Part shown: positions 47,628 to 57,755 of the stretch, one piece after another
Layout of the letters: each line of letters begins with the position of its first letter
Position numbering within the stretch: position 1 is the stretch's first letter
NCBI GenBank assembly: GCA_021732365.1
Contig: JAKFVD010000016.1
Span: 241,059 to 305,058, forward strand
Length of the DNA stretch: 64,000 nt
Direction: 5' to 3'
DNA from: Methylotenera sp.
GTDB lineage: Bacteria > Pseudomonadota > Gammaproteobacteria > Burkholderiales > Methylophilaceae
Program-made: the position numbers and the translations under genes
Notes under the pieces: generated by a model
Databases searched by the model: none
What the model was told of the DNA's origin: nothing
Seen by the model: only the letters and a program-made list of their open reading frames with translations

Positions 47628-48833
47628 TTAAAGCTTCATTTTACTAAATGAATCGTACACCGGGCCCAGCACAGAAACCATAATAAACGCCAATATTAAG
47701 CCCAAAATAACCGTTAAGGCTGGCTCTAATAATTTCAGCATTTTCTGCATCAGCTCGTTTACATCTCTATCGTAAAAATAACTAATATTCAGCAGTGATT
47801 TATCTAGCGCACCTGTGCTTTCGCCCACTTTAATCATACGCACCACCAATGGCGGAAACAATCCTGCATTATGAAAACTTTCCGACATGCTATCGCCCGC
47901 GTTAATCTGAGCATGCGCGCGACTTAACGCATCGGCAATGACACGGTTACCCACAATTTTTTCGCAAGTTTTAATAGCCTGCAAAATAGGAATACCTGTT
48001 TGATACATTAACGCAAAATACCGCGCAAAACGCGCCATGATAATTTTATGCAAAATATCGCCAGTTAACGGCAATTTTAATTTGAGATAATCAAACCGAT
48101 AACGCGCCTCTGCACTTTGCTTTACATAAGCCACTGCACCTGCAGCCAACACTAGCGGCACGGTGATAATCAGCCACCAATAATTCACGAATGCATCTGA
48201 AATAAAAATTAAAATACGCGTATTAAGCGGTAACTCTTGGCCAAGACTATTTAAAAATTTCACCATTTCTGGCACTAAATACACCATTAAAAAGGTGACC
48301 GCCGCCAATACCACCACCAACACAAATAGCGGATATGCTAATAATTTTTTAGTTTGACTCAGTAGCTCATCTTGCCATTTCAATGTATTGGATAAATTAT
48401 CAAATACAGCAGGCAATTGCCCCGTTTGCTCACCAGCACCAACCAAATTCACAAATACTTCATCAAATACATCTGGGTGTTCGGCCAATGCTTGGCTGAG
48501 CATTTTACCGCCCTCTACTTCACCCGCAATCGCACCCAACACTTTTTGAAAATACAGGTTTTGCGTGCTTTCGCGCAAATCATTTAAACCTTCTAAAATT
48601 GGCACACCTGCGCTGGTTAACTGCTCTAGCTGAAAGCAAAACATCACCAAATCGCGATTACTGACTCTATTTTTTGCAAAGGTATTGCTGGATTTAGTGC
48701 TAGATCTAAATGTGATTAAGTCTAAGCCCATACGCTCTAGGCGTAGCTCTAAATCAACCTCGTTCTGCGCGTCAATTTGGCCTTGTGCATGGCGTCCAGT
48801 TTGATCGATTGCTTTGTAATTAAAAGTGGCCAC
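47628..48833 (-). CDS. Type II secretion F family protein (MshG/PilC-like)
   Basis: A 401-residue inner-membrane platform protein with two T2SSF domains and three helices. It starts at GTG in ATFNYKAIDQTGRHAQGQ and has FCFQLEQLTSAGVPILEGL and ALMYQTGIPILQAI in the two halves. It lies nine bases after the ATPase gene. Confidence 0.92.
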   Translation of the reverse strand: MATFNYKAIDQTGRHAQGQIDAQNEVDLELRLERMGLDLITFRSSTKSSNTFAKNRVSNRDLVMFCFQLEQLTSAGVPILEGLNDLRESTQNLYFQKVLGAIAGEVEGGKMLSQALAEHPDVFDEVFVNLVGAGEQTGQLPAVFDNLSNTLKWQDELLSQTKKLLAYPLFVLVVVLAAVTFLMVYLVPEMVKFLNSLGQELPLNTRILIFISDAFVNYWWLIITVPLVLAAGAVAYVKQSAEARYRFDYLKLKLPLTGDILHKIIMARFARYFALMYQTGIPILQAIKTCEKIVGNRVIADALSRAHAQINAGDSMSESFHNAGLFPPLVVRMIKVGESTGALDKSLLNISYFYDRDVNELMQKMLKLLEPALTVILGLILAFIMVSVLGPVYDSFSKMKL

Positions 48834-48842
48834 AATTCAATG

Positions 48843-50549
48843 CTATTGAGATAGGCGTGAAGTTAAATCAATGACGCGCATCACCTCATCAATGCTGGTG
48901 TAGCCTTCTAAAATGCGGCGCACGCCATCGTCTGCCAGCGTAGTAAAGCCTTTATCTAAGGCCATTTTTCGCAGCTCATCCAAGTGCGCGCGGCGCGCAA
49001 TCAGCGAATCCATATCGCTATCAATACGCAGTAGTTCTAATATCGCCATACGTCCGCGATACCCTGTTTGATTACAACGCTTGCAACCTTTATGCTTATA
49101 AATTTGAATCGCTTCGTTACGCTTAACGCCCAAAATTTTGCGTTCTTCGTCCGATGGCTTAACAGGCTCTTTGCATTGTGGGCACAGCACACGCACTAAG
49201 CGCTGCGCTACCACACCAATAATATTGCCTGCCATAATGTCGGGTGAGATACCAATGTCGGTTAAGCGTGGAAATGCACCCAATGCGGAGTTAGTGTGTA
49301 AGGTACTAAATACTTGGTGGCCTGTCATCGCGGCGCGGAAAGCCATGGTGGCAGTGTCTTGATCGCGAATTTCGCCCACTAAAATAATGTCAGGGTCTTG
49401 CCGCATAATCGAGCGAATACCGTTGGCAAAGTCCACTTTATTCACTTCAGCGACTGAAGTTTGCCGCATCATGGTCACTGGATACTCCACTGGGTCTTCC
49501 AGCGTCATGATGTTCACAGTTTCATCATTTAAGTGAGATAACAGTGAATAAAGTGTTGTGGTTTTACCGCTACCCGTTGGACCTGTCACCACCAAAATGC
49601 CTTCTGGTCGCGTCATCATCAGCTTTAATTGCGCCAAAGTGCTAGTACGCAAACCCATTCGCTCTAGCGGAATAATCGATTTTTCGCGATCCAACACACG
49701 CAAAACGATATTTTCGCCATGAATAGTCGGGTGTGTAGACACCCTGAAATCAATCGGGCGGCCGCATAAATTCATGTTCAAACGGCCATCCTGTGGTGAG
49801 CGTGTTTCGGCAATATCCATACCACTTATTACCTTTAGCCGTACCGCAATGCCTGGCCAATAACTTTTATGAATACTGCGTACTTGCTGCAAAACACCAT
49901 CGATACGGTATCGAATGCGTAAAAAAGCATATTCAGGCTCAAAGTGAATGTCCGATGCCGCGCGTTTTACCGCATCCATTAATAGCGCGCCAACTAATCG
50001 CACCACTGGCTGCGTATACTCATCACCATCAGCGGTTAAACTTTGATAATCAATTTCGCCAGTTTCAATCTCGCGCAAAATGCCATCAACTGAAAGCTCG
50101 TAACCGTAAAATTGGTCAATATGCTCTTCTAATTGCGCTTCTGCTGCCATTACAGGCTTGAGCTGGATTTGCCCACCCAGCATGGCGCGCAATTGGTCTA
50201 GCGCCACCACATTAAACATATCCGCCATTGCCACAATCATGGTTTTGGTAATGTCTTCATAAGCCACTGGCAACAAATGATAACGCCGCGAAAAGTCCTC
50301 TGGCACCATTCTTAAGGCATCGTTATCCGCAACTACGGTGCTTAAATCGATACTTTCTTGGCCAATGGTGTGCGCAACCAAATCGCGCACCATGCTTTCT
50401 GATACGAATCCTAAGCGCACCAATTGGCGACCTAGCGGGATATTGTTTTGCTCTTGCTCAATCAAAGCAATGCGCAACTGGTCTTGACTAATCAAGCCCT
50501 GTTGCATCATTAACTCGCCTAAGCGTAATTTACGTCGCTGTTCTGCCAT
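48843..50549 (-). CDS. MshE/PilB-like assembly ATPase with MshEN domain
   Basis: Powers assembly of pilus or pseudopilus. The C-terminal ATPase has Walker A GPTGSGKTTTLYSLL, the Asp box, Walker B and a four-cysteine zinc site (CPQCKEP, CKRCNQTG). The N-terminal ~60 residues carry the repeated MshEN pattern, RLGELMMQQGLISQ then LGRQLVRLGFVS. This domain binds cyclic di-GMP in MshE. The 568-residue length fits. Confidence 0.93.
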   Translation of the reverse strand: MAEQRRKLRLGELMMQQGLISQDQLRIALIEQEQNNIPLGRQLVRLGFVSESMVRDLVAHTIGQESIDLSTVVADNDALRMVPEDFSRRYHLLPVAYEDITKTMIVAMADMFNVVALDQLRAMLGGQIQLKPVMAAEAQLEEHIDQFYGYELSVDGILREIETGEIDYQSLTADGDEYTQPVVRLVGALLMDAVKRAASDIHFEPEYAFLRIRYRIDGVLQQVRSIHKSYWPGIAVRLKVISGMDIAETRSPQDGRLNMNLCGRPIDFRVSTHPTIHGENIVLRVLDREKSIIPLERMGLRTSTLAQLKLMMTRPEGILVVTGPTGSGKTTTLYSLLSHLNDETVNIMTLEDPVEYPVTMMRQTSVAEVNKVDFANGIRSIMRQDPDIILVGEIRDQDTATMAFRAAMTGHQVFSTLHTNSALGAFPRLTDIGISPDIMAGNIIGVVAQRLVRVLCPQCKEPVKPSDEERKILGVKRNEAIQIYKHKGCKRCNQTGYRGRMAILELLRIDSDMDSLIARRAHLDELRKMALDKGFTTLADDGVRRILEGYTSIDEVMRVIDLTSRLSQ

Positions 50550-50609
50550 ATGTTAAATTTGAACCATTATTTTTGAATCGTTATTATTAATATTGTTGTC
50601 ATTTTATAT

Positions 50610-52055
50610 TTATTGAATAGCCGTAATTCTTGCTTCTAAAGCTACTTTATCAATTTTAGAAGCAGTTGACTGACTTAACTGCAACGCGCGTTGATAATAC
50701 GGAAGTGCCAATTTAGGTTTTCCTAACTGATCCAAACTCACACCCAAGTTAAATGCATTATCTGCGCTGGCATTTAATCGATATGCATCAAAATAAGCTT
50801 GTTGCGCGGCTGACCATTGATTTAAATCTGCATAAAAATTACCTAATGTTGCATGCAAGTTTGCATCATCAGGTTGCTTTGCCAGCATATTTTTAATGCG
50901 GCTTTCATTACTTGCCACATCGTTTTGCGGCTGACTATCTAATATAGCACTCGTTGCCAGCGCATTTCTAGGCTCCACTTCTAACACTTTTGCATACCAG
51001 CCATTGGCATCAGCCACGCGGCCTTGCCTTTGTGCTATTGCGCCTAAACCCATTAACGCATCTACATTACGCAAATCGCGCTGTAAAACTTGCCTATAAA
51101 GTTTGCTTGCAACGGCATCGTTACCCACGTTATACGCATTAAAAGCATCCATCAAAATGGGGTTAACGCCTAACTCTGGCTTGGTTTTGGAAACTTGAAT
51201 AGACGCACTTTTAGAAGCAATTTCTTCAACTTCGACCACTTTAGATGCATTTTGTTTAGGCTGGCTAGCTGAGCTGAACTGACTAGATTGAACTTTAGCC
51301 GTTTTTTCAGCCACCATCTCATCTAGCATCACCTCATTTTCGGTCAAACTTTCATTGTTGAATACTTGCGCGTTTTGTTTTTTATTACCGGGCTTTACTG
51401 TTTGTATAAGTGTTTCAGTTTCTGCAAAGGTAATCGGTGCAGATTGCTTTTCAGCCACAGAATCTGCAATTGACTGTGCAGATAACGCCTCTGCATTAAC
51501 TGGCGGCAGCGATACTAAAGCAGGTTCTGAGTTTGCTGGTAACGGCTCTGGCAATATTGCAGCAGGCTTTGCCACTATAAAATCTGGCTCTTTATCCATA
51601 AATAAATAAAAATAAGCAGCAACCGCCAGTAAAGCGCACAAACCAACACCCGCAATTAATGCCAGAATTGTATTGCGATTATTAGATTCAATCCGTTTAG
51701 CTGCAAATACATTGGCTGCGCTTTTTGCAGAGGCTTTGCTTGTCGCAGAAGTTTTGCTTGCAGCTAATTCATTGAGCTTAAATGTGCTGGTAATCGAAAA
51801 TATATCGGCGTTGTTTTCTGCACTGCTGCTAACAGGTTGAGCACTTTTATTTGAAACTGGCGACAATTCCATTTCAAGCGCATTTGCCGCCGCCAATTTT
51901 GCTGATGCAACATTAGCAGGCACCACATCCGCTTCTAAAGTCAGCTGATTATCTGCTGGCAAGTCTTCAAGCTTAACCTGCTCAGGTTGCGCCACTTTAG
52001 CCGTTTGGGCTTTGGCCTCTTGGGCTTTATCTAATGCTTTAATCAGTAAACTCAT
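50610..52055 (-). CDS. TPR protein (MshN-like)
   Basis: A 481-residue protein: N-terminal Ala/Ser-rich cytoplasmic part, one helix (ILALIAGVGLCALLAVAAYFYLF, about residues 133-152), a long low-complexity periplasmic part, and at the end about five TPR motifs (residues 310-480). MshN has this arrangement between mshE and mshL or mshM. It may bind the secretin. Confidence 0.75.
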   Translation of the reverse strand: MSLLIKALDKAQEAKAQTAKVAQPEQVKLEDLPADNQLTLEADVVPANVASAKLAAANALEMELSPVSNKSAQPVSSSAENNADIFSITSTFKLNELAASKTSATSKASAKSAANVFAAKRIESNNRNTILALIAGVGLCALLAVAAYFYLFMDKEPDFIVAKPAAILPEPLPANSEPALVSLPPVNAEALSAQSIADSVAEKQSAPITFAETETLIQTVKPGNKKQNAQVFNNESLTENEVMLDEMVAEKTAKVQSSQFSSASQPKQNASKVVEVEEIASKSASIQVSKTKPELGVNPILMDAFNAYNVGNDAVASKLYRQVLQRDLRNVDALMGLGAIAQRQGRVADANGWYAKVLEVEPRNALATSAILDSQPQNDVASNESRIKNMLAKQPDDANLHATLGNFYADLNQWSAAQQAYFDAYRLNASADNAFNLGVSLDQLGKPKLALPYYQRALQLSQSTASKIDKVALEARITAIQ

Positions 52056-52096
52056 TGATTAATCTACCTGCAAATGTGGCGCAAACATCCCACAAA

Positions 52097-53995
52097 TCAA
52101 TTCGCTTCTTCAAGTACGTTTTGTAATTGTTGTGCTGGTAGATATTGTTTATAGCTTTGCAATTCATCACTTTCTAAGCTGGCATTAGTGATAACCGTTG
52201 GGCGTAAAAAAATGACTAATTCAGTTTTACGGTTTGCGTCATTTTTACCAGTAAATACTTTGCCTACACCAGGAATATCCGATAAGCCAGGTACTTTATC
52301 GGTGTTCTTAAATATCTCATCCTGCATTAAGCCGCCCAAGATTGCGGTATTTCCACTTTTAAGTTGCAACAATGATTCCATCTCTCGCACTTGAATCACG
52401 GGCACAAAGCTTTGCACACTTCTCACGCCAGTCACAGGGTCTCTAAACGCTGGATTGGGGTCTTCTACCCTATCAACTTGACGCGAAATGGTAGGGCGAA
52501 CGTTGACATTTACATCACCTCCCTCATTAATTTGTGGCGTTACACTCATTACTACGCCCACTGGCACTGTATTGGGCGTGGTAGTAAAAGATTGTAAATT
52601 TTGCGCACCGTTGCCATTTGACTGTGAAATTTGCGCTTGCACTGTGAAATACACCAAGTTATCCACTACCTTAAGCACCGCTGTTTGGTTATTTAGCACC
52701 ATTAATTTAGGGCTAGATAATACTTTTGTATCACCAAACTGTTTAAGCAAAGTAATAGAAGTCGCAATATTGCCAATTCTGCTTACTGGGTTTAAATAGC
52801 CCGCCACAAAACCAGCTGTGGTTGCCACGCCTAGCGCATTGCTGCCAGCCCCGGTAAGTGAGCCATTGGCACCAAAAGTTGTATCTGGGCCTAACGTTTG
52901 TTGAAATTGAAAACCACTATTGCTTAAACTATTATTTAAACGACTCCAATCAATGCCCGCCTGAAAACTATCGCTCAAGCGAACTTCAACAATAGTTGCC
53001 TCAATCAACACTTGGCGTCTTGCACTTCCCATTACTTTATCAATAAATTCCTGTACTTTTTCATGCTGCTTGTTAGTTGCACGCACACTAATCACACCTG
53101 TTTCCGGATTGGCAATCACATTGGCTGCAAACAGTGTTTTATATTCCGAGCGCTGCTGATTACGTTCTTCAGTTGCGGCCTTTGCTGCATCTGACAATGC
53201 TGTTGTCGTTGCATTCGTGCCAGCAATTTGCGCAGCAGGCTCTGTAGCACTGCCAAAGCGCGTCACAATCACTTCTTTATCCGTTTCCGCCAGCAACTCT
53301 TTGAGATTGATTATTAACGATTCCCATAGATGGTTTTTAGAAGTGCTATCAACAGATGTGCGCGAGCTGTTGTTTGCGCCATTGCCCGAAGTACTGGTTG
53401 TAGTTGTTGAGCCATTTGCGCCAGTGCTTGCTGCCTGACCTGTACTGGAAATCTCTGCCGCTGCGCCAATAAAACCTTTGGTATCACGGTTAATATTCAC
53501 ATAATCTACTTTGTAAATACGCAACACTGGCTGGTCTGGCGCAATATACAACACATTTCCGTCCATTTTATAGGTTAAGTCTACTTGCTTGGCTAAGCGC
53601 TCTAAAATGGCTGGCAAGGTTTGATCCACTGCATTTAAAGTGACACGGCCTTGTATGCTGGGGTGAATATCAATATTGAGCTTGCTCTCACGCGCAAGCG
53701 CAAACAAAATCTCTTTTACAGGCACTTCGTTGACTACTACGCTGTAAGTTTGCGCGTTGGTGGTGGCTCTGGGCACAGGTAGTTGCGGGTTGCTACGCAC
53801 GGGTTTTGGTATGGGCGCAGCATTAACGTTATTTTGATTGGCTAATTGACTATTTTGTTGTGTGGATAAACTGCCATCAATATGGCCTTTTGATGGCGGC
53901 ACCACAGTCTTGTGCGCGCATCCAGCTATAGCAATACAAATTGCAAATAGCATGCTGAATTTAGCTTGGTCAATTTTACTGTTTTTATGATGCAC
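52097..53995 (-). CDS. Secretin lipoprotein (MshL-like)
   Basis: Outer-membrane channel. The GTG chosen at 53995 gives a lipoprotein signal with lipobox IAGC; AGGGAG lies ten bases before. A TTG at 54058 gives 21 more residues that do not suit a signal peptide. After the STN-like N-domain (about residues 75-150) and an N1 domain comes the secretin core (LIEATIVEVRLSDSFQAGIDW, VPVGVVMSVTPQI, GNTAILGGLMQDE). An inserted Gly/Ser/Thr-rich loop lies in the middle. The final KTELVIFLRPTVI is typical. Confidence 0.9.
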   Translation of the reverse strand: MHHKNSKIDQAKFSMLFAICIAIAGCAHKTVVPPSKGHIDGSLSTQQNSQLANQNNVNAAPIPKPVRSNPQLPVPRATTNAQTYSVVVNEVPVKEILFALARESKLNIDIHPSIQGRVTLNAVDQTLPAILERLAKQVDLTYKMDGNVLYIAPDQPVLRIYKVDYVNINRDTKGFIGAAAEISSTGQAASTGANGSTTTTSTSGNGANNSSRTSVDSTSKNHLWESLIINLKELLAETDKEVIVTRFGSATEPAAQIAGTNATTTALSDAAKAATEERNQQRSEYKTLFAANVIANPETGVISVRATNKQHEKVQEFIDKVMGSARRQVLIEATIVEVRLSDSFQAGIDWSRLNNSLSNSGFQFQQTLGPDTTFGANGSLTGAGSNALGVATTAGFVAGYLNPVSRIGNIATSITLLKQFGDTKVLSSPKLMVLNNQTAVLKVVDNLVYFTVQAQISQSNGNGAQNLQSFTTTPNTVPVGVVMSVTPQINEGGDVNVNVRPTISRQVDRVEDPNPAFRDPVTGVRSVQSFVPVIQVREMESLLQLKSGNTAILGGLMQDEIFKNTDKVPGLSDIPGVGKVFTGKNDANRKTELVIFLRPTVITNASLESDELQSYKQYLPAQQLQNVLEEAN

Positions 53996-54107
53996 GACGC
54001 GCCCACTCCCTAATAACTGCACACATTGTGTTATCGCATAAGCTGCGTTAAATTGCAATATTAAGCTATTGAATACTTTATAAGTTTTAGTTATAAAACG
54101 TGTGTTA

Positions 54108-55505
54108 TCAGAGTGTTTTTTGTGTTTCTTTCAAAACGCCAGCAACTGTACGTAATTGTGGCTGATTTTTTTGAATCTCGGCAGGTAGATTTTTTAGTGC
54201 TTGCACGGCTTCAAATCGATTAGCAAAACTACCATACAACACAGTTAAAAAAGGCTGCGCGCCAATTCCTTTTACTACGGTAGAAGTGCGATAAACATAT
54301 AAATTATCTAACTCCACCTGCTGACTTAACCGATTTAAATCGTTTAATATTTGCTCATCGCTATAACCGCCTAACAATTGAATACTCACAGTTGTTGGCG
54401 GTTGATTGGTAAGCCAGATTTCTGTCGCCAACAAGCGGCGATTTAATATTGACGGCTCTGGCGGCGTTGCAGGCATTGGTGTTTGAACTGGTTGAGAAGG
54501 CAATACAGGCCTAACCTTTGCAGTAATTGCTTCAGGCGTAACAATTGTCACTGAGTTTTTTGTTACTGGCTGGCTCACTTTTACAGCAGGCTTTTGCAAA
54601 GCGATACTCGCCCAGTATCCGCACACTAAACCAATCAACAATAACGCCAGCCATTTTAAAATTTCAGATGATTGAGGTGTTAACTTTGCTTTTTCTGCGC
54701 CAAACTCGCTATCTTTAATCGCCGCGCGCACTTGTTTTTGTGTCACTTGGTAAACGTTATCGGCAAAAGCGGCTAACAAAGCTTTATCTGCCAAAATATT
54801 GACACGCCTAACCAAACCCTGTGCGGATGAAGCGATGCTGTTAATGGCTGATTTTGTGAATAAATGCGGACCAAAGTAGCCCGCCGCGCGCAGCCTAAAT
54901 ATCAAATACTCACCAATTTCTTTAGGTTCTAACGGCGCTAAATTAAAGCTATGCGTAATACGCTCGCGCAATTGGCGAATATGCGTTTGATTCAAATTAT
55001 CATCCAGCTCAGGCTGGCCAAAAAGCACAATTTGCAGTAATTTATCGTGATTAGTTTCTAAATTTGAGAGCAGCCTAATTTCTTCCAAGGTTGCCAGCGG
55101 CATGCCCTGCGCTTCTTCTACAAAAATCACTACTTGCTTACCGGCCGCGTGCCTCGCCAATAAATGGCTTTGCAGTACCTGCATCACTTTTAAGCGGTCT
55201 GCATTTTTGGGCAGCTTTAATTGCAGCTCAAACGCAATGGCATGCAAAATATCTTCTGGTGCCACGCTAGGGTTAGCCAGATAAATACTCTCGATTTTCT
55301 CTGGTAACATGGTTTGTAGCATGCGGCATAACATGGTTTTGCCGCTACCCACCTCGCCCACTACTTTAATAATACCTTCACCATTTAAAATGGCGTAAAT
55401 TAAAGCATCCAAAACCGCGCCGCGCTTGCCACCCGTGTAGAAAACTTCGGTATTAGGGGTGATTTTGAATGGCGGTTCTTTTAAACCAAAATGGGCGTAG
55501 TACAT
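54108..55505 (-). CDS. ExeA/MshM-like AAA ATPase
   Basis: A 465-residue protein with a cytoplasmic AAA ATPase (MYYAHFGLKEPPFKITPNTEVFY, Walker A GEVGSGKTMLC, Walker B VVIFVEEAQ), one helix near residue 290 and a periplasmic C-terminal part ending in a SPOR-like region. ExeA and MshM assist secretin assembly through peptidoglycan. It heads the structural part of the operon. Confidence 0.85.
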   Translation of the reverse strand: MYYAHFGLKEPPFKITPNTEVFYTGGKRGAVLDALIYAILNGEGIIKVVGEVGSGKTMLCRMLQTMLPEKIESIYLANPSVAPEDILHAIAFELQLKLPKNADRLKVMQVLQSHLLARHAAGKQVVIFVEEAQGMPLATLEEIRLLSNLETNHDKLLQIVLFGQPELDDNLNQTHIRQLRERITHSFNLAPLEPKEIGEYLIFRLRAAGYFGPHLFTKSAINSIASSAQGLVRRVNILADKALLAAFADNVYQVTQKQVRAAIKDSEFGAEKAKLTPQSSEILKWLALLLIGLVCGYWASIALQKPAVKVSQPVTKNSVTIVTPEAITAKVRPVLPSQPVQTPMPATPPEPSILNRRLLATEIWLTNQPPTTVSIQLLGGYSDEQILNDLNRLSQQVELDNLYVYRTSTVVKGIGAQPFLTVLYGSFANRFEAVQALKNLPAEIQKNQPQLRTVAGVLKETQKTL

Positions 55506-55529
55506 GTTAGAAACAAATCATATTTGCGA

Positions 55530-56963
55530 TTATTTTTCTTCTTGTAATTGAATGCGGCTGTAGAGTGTTGTGCGGTTAATGCCTAGCATTTTTGCGGCTT
55601 GGCTCAAGTTGCCGTGCGTGATTTTCATTGCGGCTTCTACATATGCTTTTTCCCAAGATTTTAATACTTGGTCTAAATTAACGTTAGCCTCATTTTGTAA
55701 ATGTTGCAGCGCGTAACCCGACAAATCACCGCTGTTACTAATTGTTGGACCATCTATTTCATTTTGGCGCGATAAATCAAGCTCAGCTGAAAGCTGCACT
55801 TCATTAACAGTTTGGCCAGCATATTTGGCAATTAAGCGAATAATAATATTGCGCAACTCGCGCACATTGCCAGGGAAGTGATAACTTAACCAGCGTGATT
55901 GCGCTTTTGTATCTAGCTTAAACGATTGCTGGCCTGTTTCGCGCGCATAAAAGTCATTAAAGTGCTGCAGCAAAATCAGGCTATCTTCTGCTAAATCACG
56001 TAACGGCGGCACTTTAACCGCAAATACACTTAAACGATGATATAAATCTGATCTAAAATTACCTGCGCGCACTTCTGCACGTAAATCTCTATTGGTAGCC
56101 GCCACTACTCGTGCTTTGCTTTTACGCACTTGGGTTTCACCCACGCGCGTATAGTCACCGTTTTCCAGCACGCGTAATAGTTTGGCCTGCATTTCCAACG
56201 GCAATTCGCCAATTTCATCTAAAAAAAGCGTGCCCTCAATGGCGTCTTCAAAATAGCCAGTGTTAGCATTATTTGCACCTGTAAACGCACCTTTGGCATG
56301 TCCAAATAAAATAGATTCTGCCAGCATGGGTGAAATCGCCGCGCAATTAATCGATAAATACGGCGCTTTTGAACGTTTACTAAAGCGGTGGAAGTTGCTG
56401 GCTACGCGCTCTTTACCGCTACCAGATTCGCCTTCAATCAATACAGGAAAAGGCGAATCGGCAAATTGACGGATTTGTGTAATCAAGGTTTGCATAGGCA
56501 AACTTTCGCCTATCATGCCGCCATTTTTGTCTTCTGCTTTTTCGGTTAGCGCTTGCTCAGTTAATTCAACGCTTTGTACTTTTAATGAGTTTAAGAGCAG
56601 TTCTTTTAGCTTATCGACATCGCAAGGTTTGGGAATAAAATCCAGCGCGCCTAAAGCCAGTGCATGCTTCACATTGACATCATCGCTTTGACCAGAAAGC
56701 ACATGAATTTTCATGCTGGGCGAATGTGCCAGCAATTCACCAATCATCTTAAAACCTTCATCAGGCTTATGCTGAGCTGGCGGCAAGCCCAAATCGACCA
56801 GAGCCAATGCAGGCGGCTCGTCTAATTGTCTTAGTAAGCTTTTTGCCTGCGCGCGTGAATCGGCCACGCACACCTCAAAGTGTTTGCTCAGCACATAGTG
56901 CAAAGTATCGGTAATGAGCGGGTCATCATCAATAATGATGAGTACAGGGCGCACTTCAGCCAT
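55530..56963 (-). CDS. Sigma-54-dependent response regulator (NtrC family)
   Basis: A 477-residue activator. The receiver has Asp57 in LVDLGLPP, with a KP at ~112. The AAA+ domain is complete: Walker A GESGSGKE, the sigma-54-contacting GAFTGA in HAKGAFTGANN, and Walker B LFLDEIGELP. The Fis-type helix-turn-helix is at the end (SQAAKMLGINRTTLYSRI). The receiver resembles PrsR, the PEP-CTERM-box regulator, but no prsK or PEP-CTERM gene is seen. It is 24 bases upstream of the ExeA-like gene and may regulate the pilus operon. Confidence 0.88.
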   Translation of the reverse strand: MAEVRPVLIIIDDDPLITDTLHYVLSKHFEVCVADSRAQAKSLLRQLDEPPALALVDLGLPPAQHKPDEGFKMIGELLAHSPSMKIHVLSGQSDDVNVKHALALGALDFIPKPCDVDKLKELLLNSLKVQSVELTEQALTEKAEDKNGGMIGESLPMQTLITQIRQFADSPFPVLIEGESGSGKERVASNFHRFSKRSKAPYLSINCAAISPMLAESILFGHAKGAFTGANNANTGYFEDAIEGTLFLDEIGELPLEMQAKLLRVLENGDYTRVGETQVRKSKARVVAATNRDLRAEVRAGNFRSDLYHRLSVFAVKVPPLRDLAEDSLILLQHFNDFYARETGQQSFKLDTKAQSRWLSYHFPGNVRELRNIIIRLIAKYAGQTVNEVQLSAELDLSRQNEIDGPTISNSGDLSGYALQHLQNEANVNLDQVLKSWEKAYVEAAMKITHGNLSQAAKMLGINRTTLYSRIQLQEEK

Positions 56964-57011
56964 TGATTTATCCTTATGATTGAAACGTTTGTTGATTTTT
57001 TTGTTAAAGAT

Positions 57012-57040
57012 ACTATAACTGTTAAAAAGCGGGCTATCAA
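57012..57040 (-). promoter_or_regulatory. Promoter of the response regulator-pilus operon
   Basis: Minus-strand TTGATA, 17-base spacer, TATAGT. Nearly ideal sigma-70 elements about 49 bases ahead of the regulator start, whose AAGGA site lies near the ATG. Confidence 0.65.
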
Positions 57041-57142
57041 CGTTAAGTTTGCAAAACCTATTTATGCCGCCCGCAAGTGGTTAAGTCAGTTATATAGCGC
57101 GTTTTTTATGCAAGCATAATGAATAAAGCGTGAGCTTTTGAC

Positions 57143-57649
57143 TCATCTTTGATTGGTTATGGCTCGATTATTTCTAGTTTGATTACTGCGCTGTCGATTG
57201 GTACGCGGCCTGTTGAAATCTGGTTTACGTCCATCCCTATAAGCATAAGGCCTAGTGTATCCGATAGGATACCCATATCGTGACCCTAATATCCATTGAG
57301 GAATAGTTGCCTGTTGTGATTCGTTAACTTGCTGCTCTAGCAGTTCTAATTTTCTTTTTTCAATTGCAATTGCTTGCAGCTCTGTAAACTCTTTTTGCTT
57401 TTGCTGGCGTTCTAGCTCAACTGCTGCTGCTCTTTCTACAGAAAGCGCATTTGCCCTATCAATGCGCTCACGCGCTAAAATTTGGTCTTCTATCGGCGCG
57501 TCTGGAATATTCTTTAGCTTACGAACTGTATGGCTCAAGCATGGCTCATCTTGATACGTTAATTTATTGCTGCTGTCTTTACATACAAAAATCTCTGCCT
57601 GCGCTTGGCAAGATAGCATTAATATAAACACGATTAGTAATTGCCTCAT
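57143..57649 (-). CDS. DUF4124 exported protein
   Basis: A 168-residue exported protein. The signal peptide MRQLLIVFILMLSCQAQA is followed by EIFVCKDSSNKLTYQDEPC, the DUF4124 pattern with two cysteines. The middle is a charged coiled stretch and the end is Arg/Asn-rich. The chosen ATG follows GGAAG by nine bases; a longer frame exists upstream. Function unknown. Confidence 0.8.
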   Translation of the reverse strand: MRQLLIVFILMLSCQAQAEIFVCKDSSNKLTYQDEPCLSHTVRKLKNIPDAPIEDQILARERIDRANALSVERAAAVELERQQKQKEFTELQAIAIEKRKLELLEQQVNESQQATIPQWILGSRYGYPIGYTRPYAYRDGRKPDFNRPRTNRQRSNQTRNNRAITNQR

Positions 57650-57755
57650 TTTTAGCATCTTCCACTTGTTTGTAAGCGCATACATAGAAAAATAAATGGA
57701 TTAATTATATTACGTGTTTGTCAGCGTTTTAGATGGGGAGTTCGCTAGATTATTT

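Noticed and set aside
57000-57142. Sigma-54 promoter for the pilus operon
   Set aside because: I looked for GG-N10-GC elements and found none convincing; a sigma-70 type pair is present instead.
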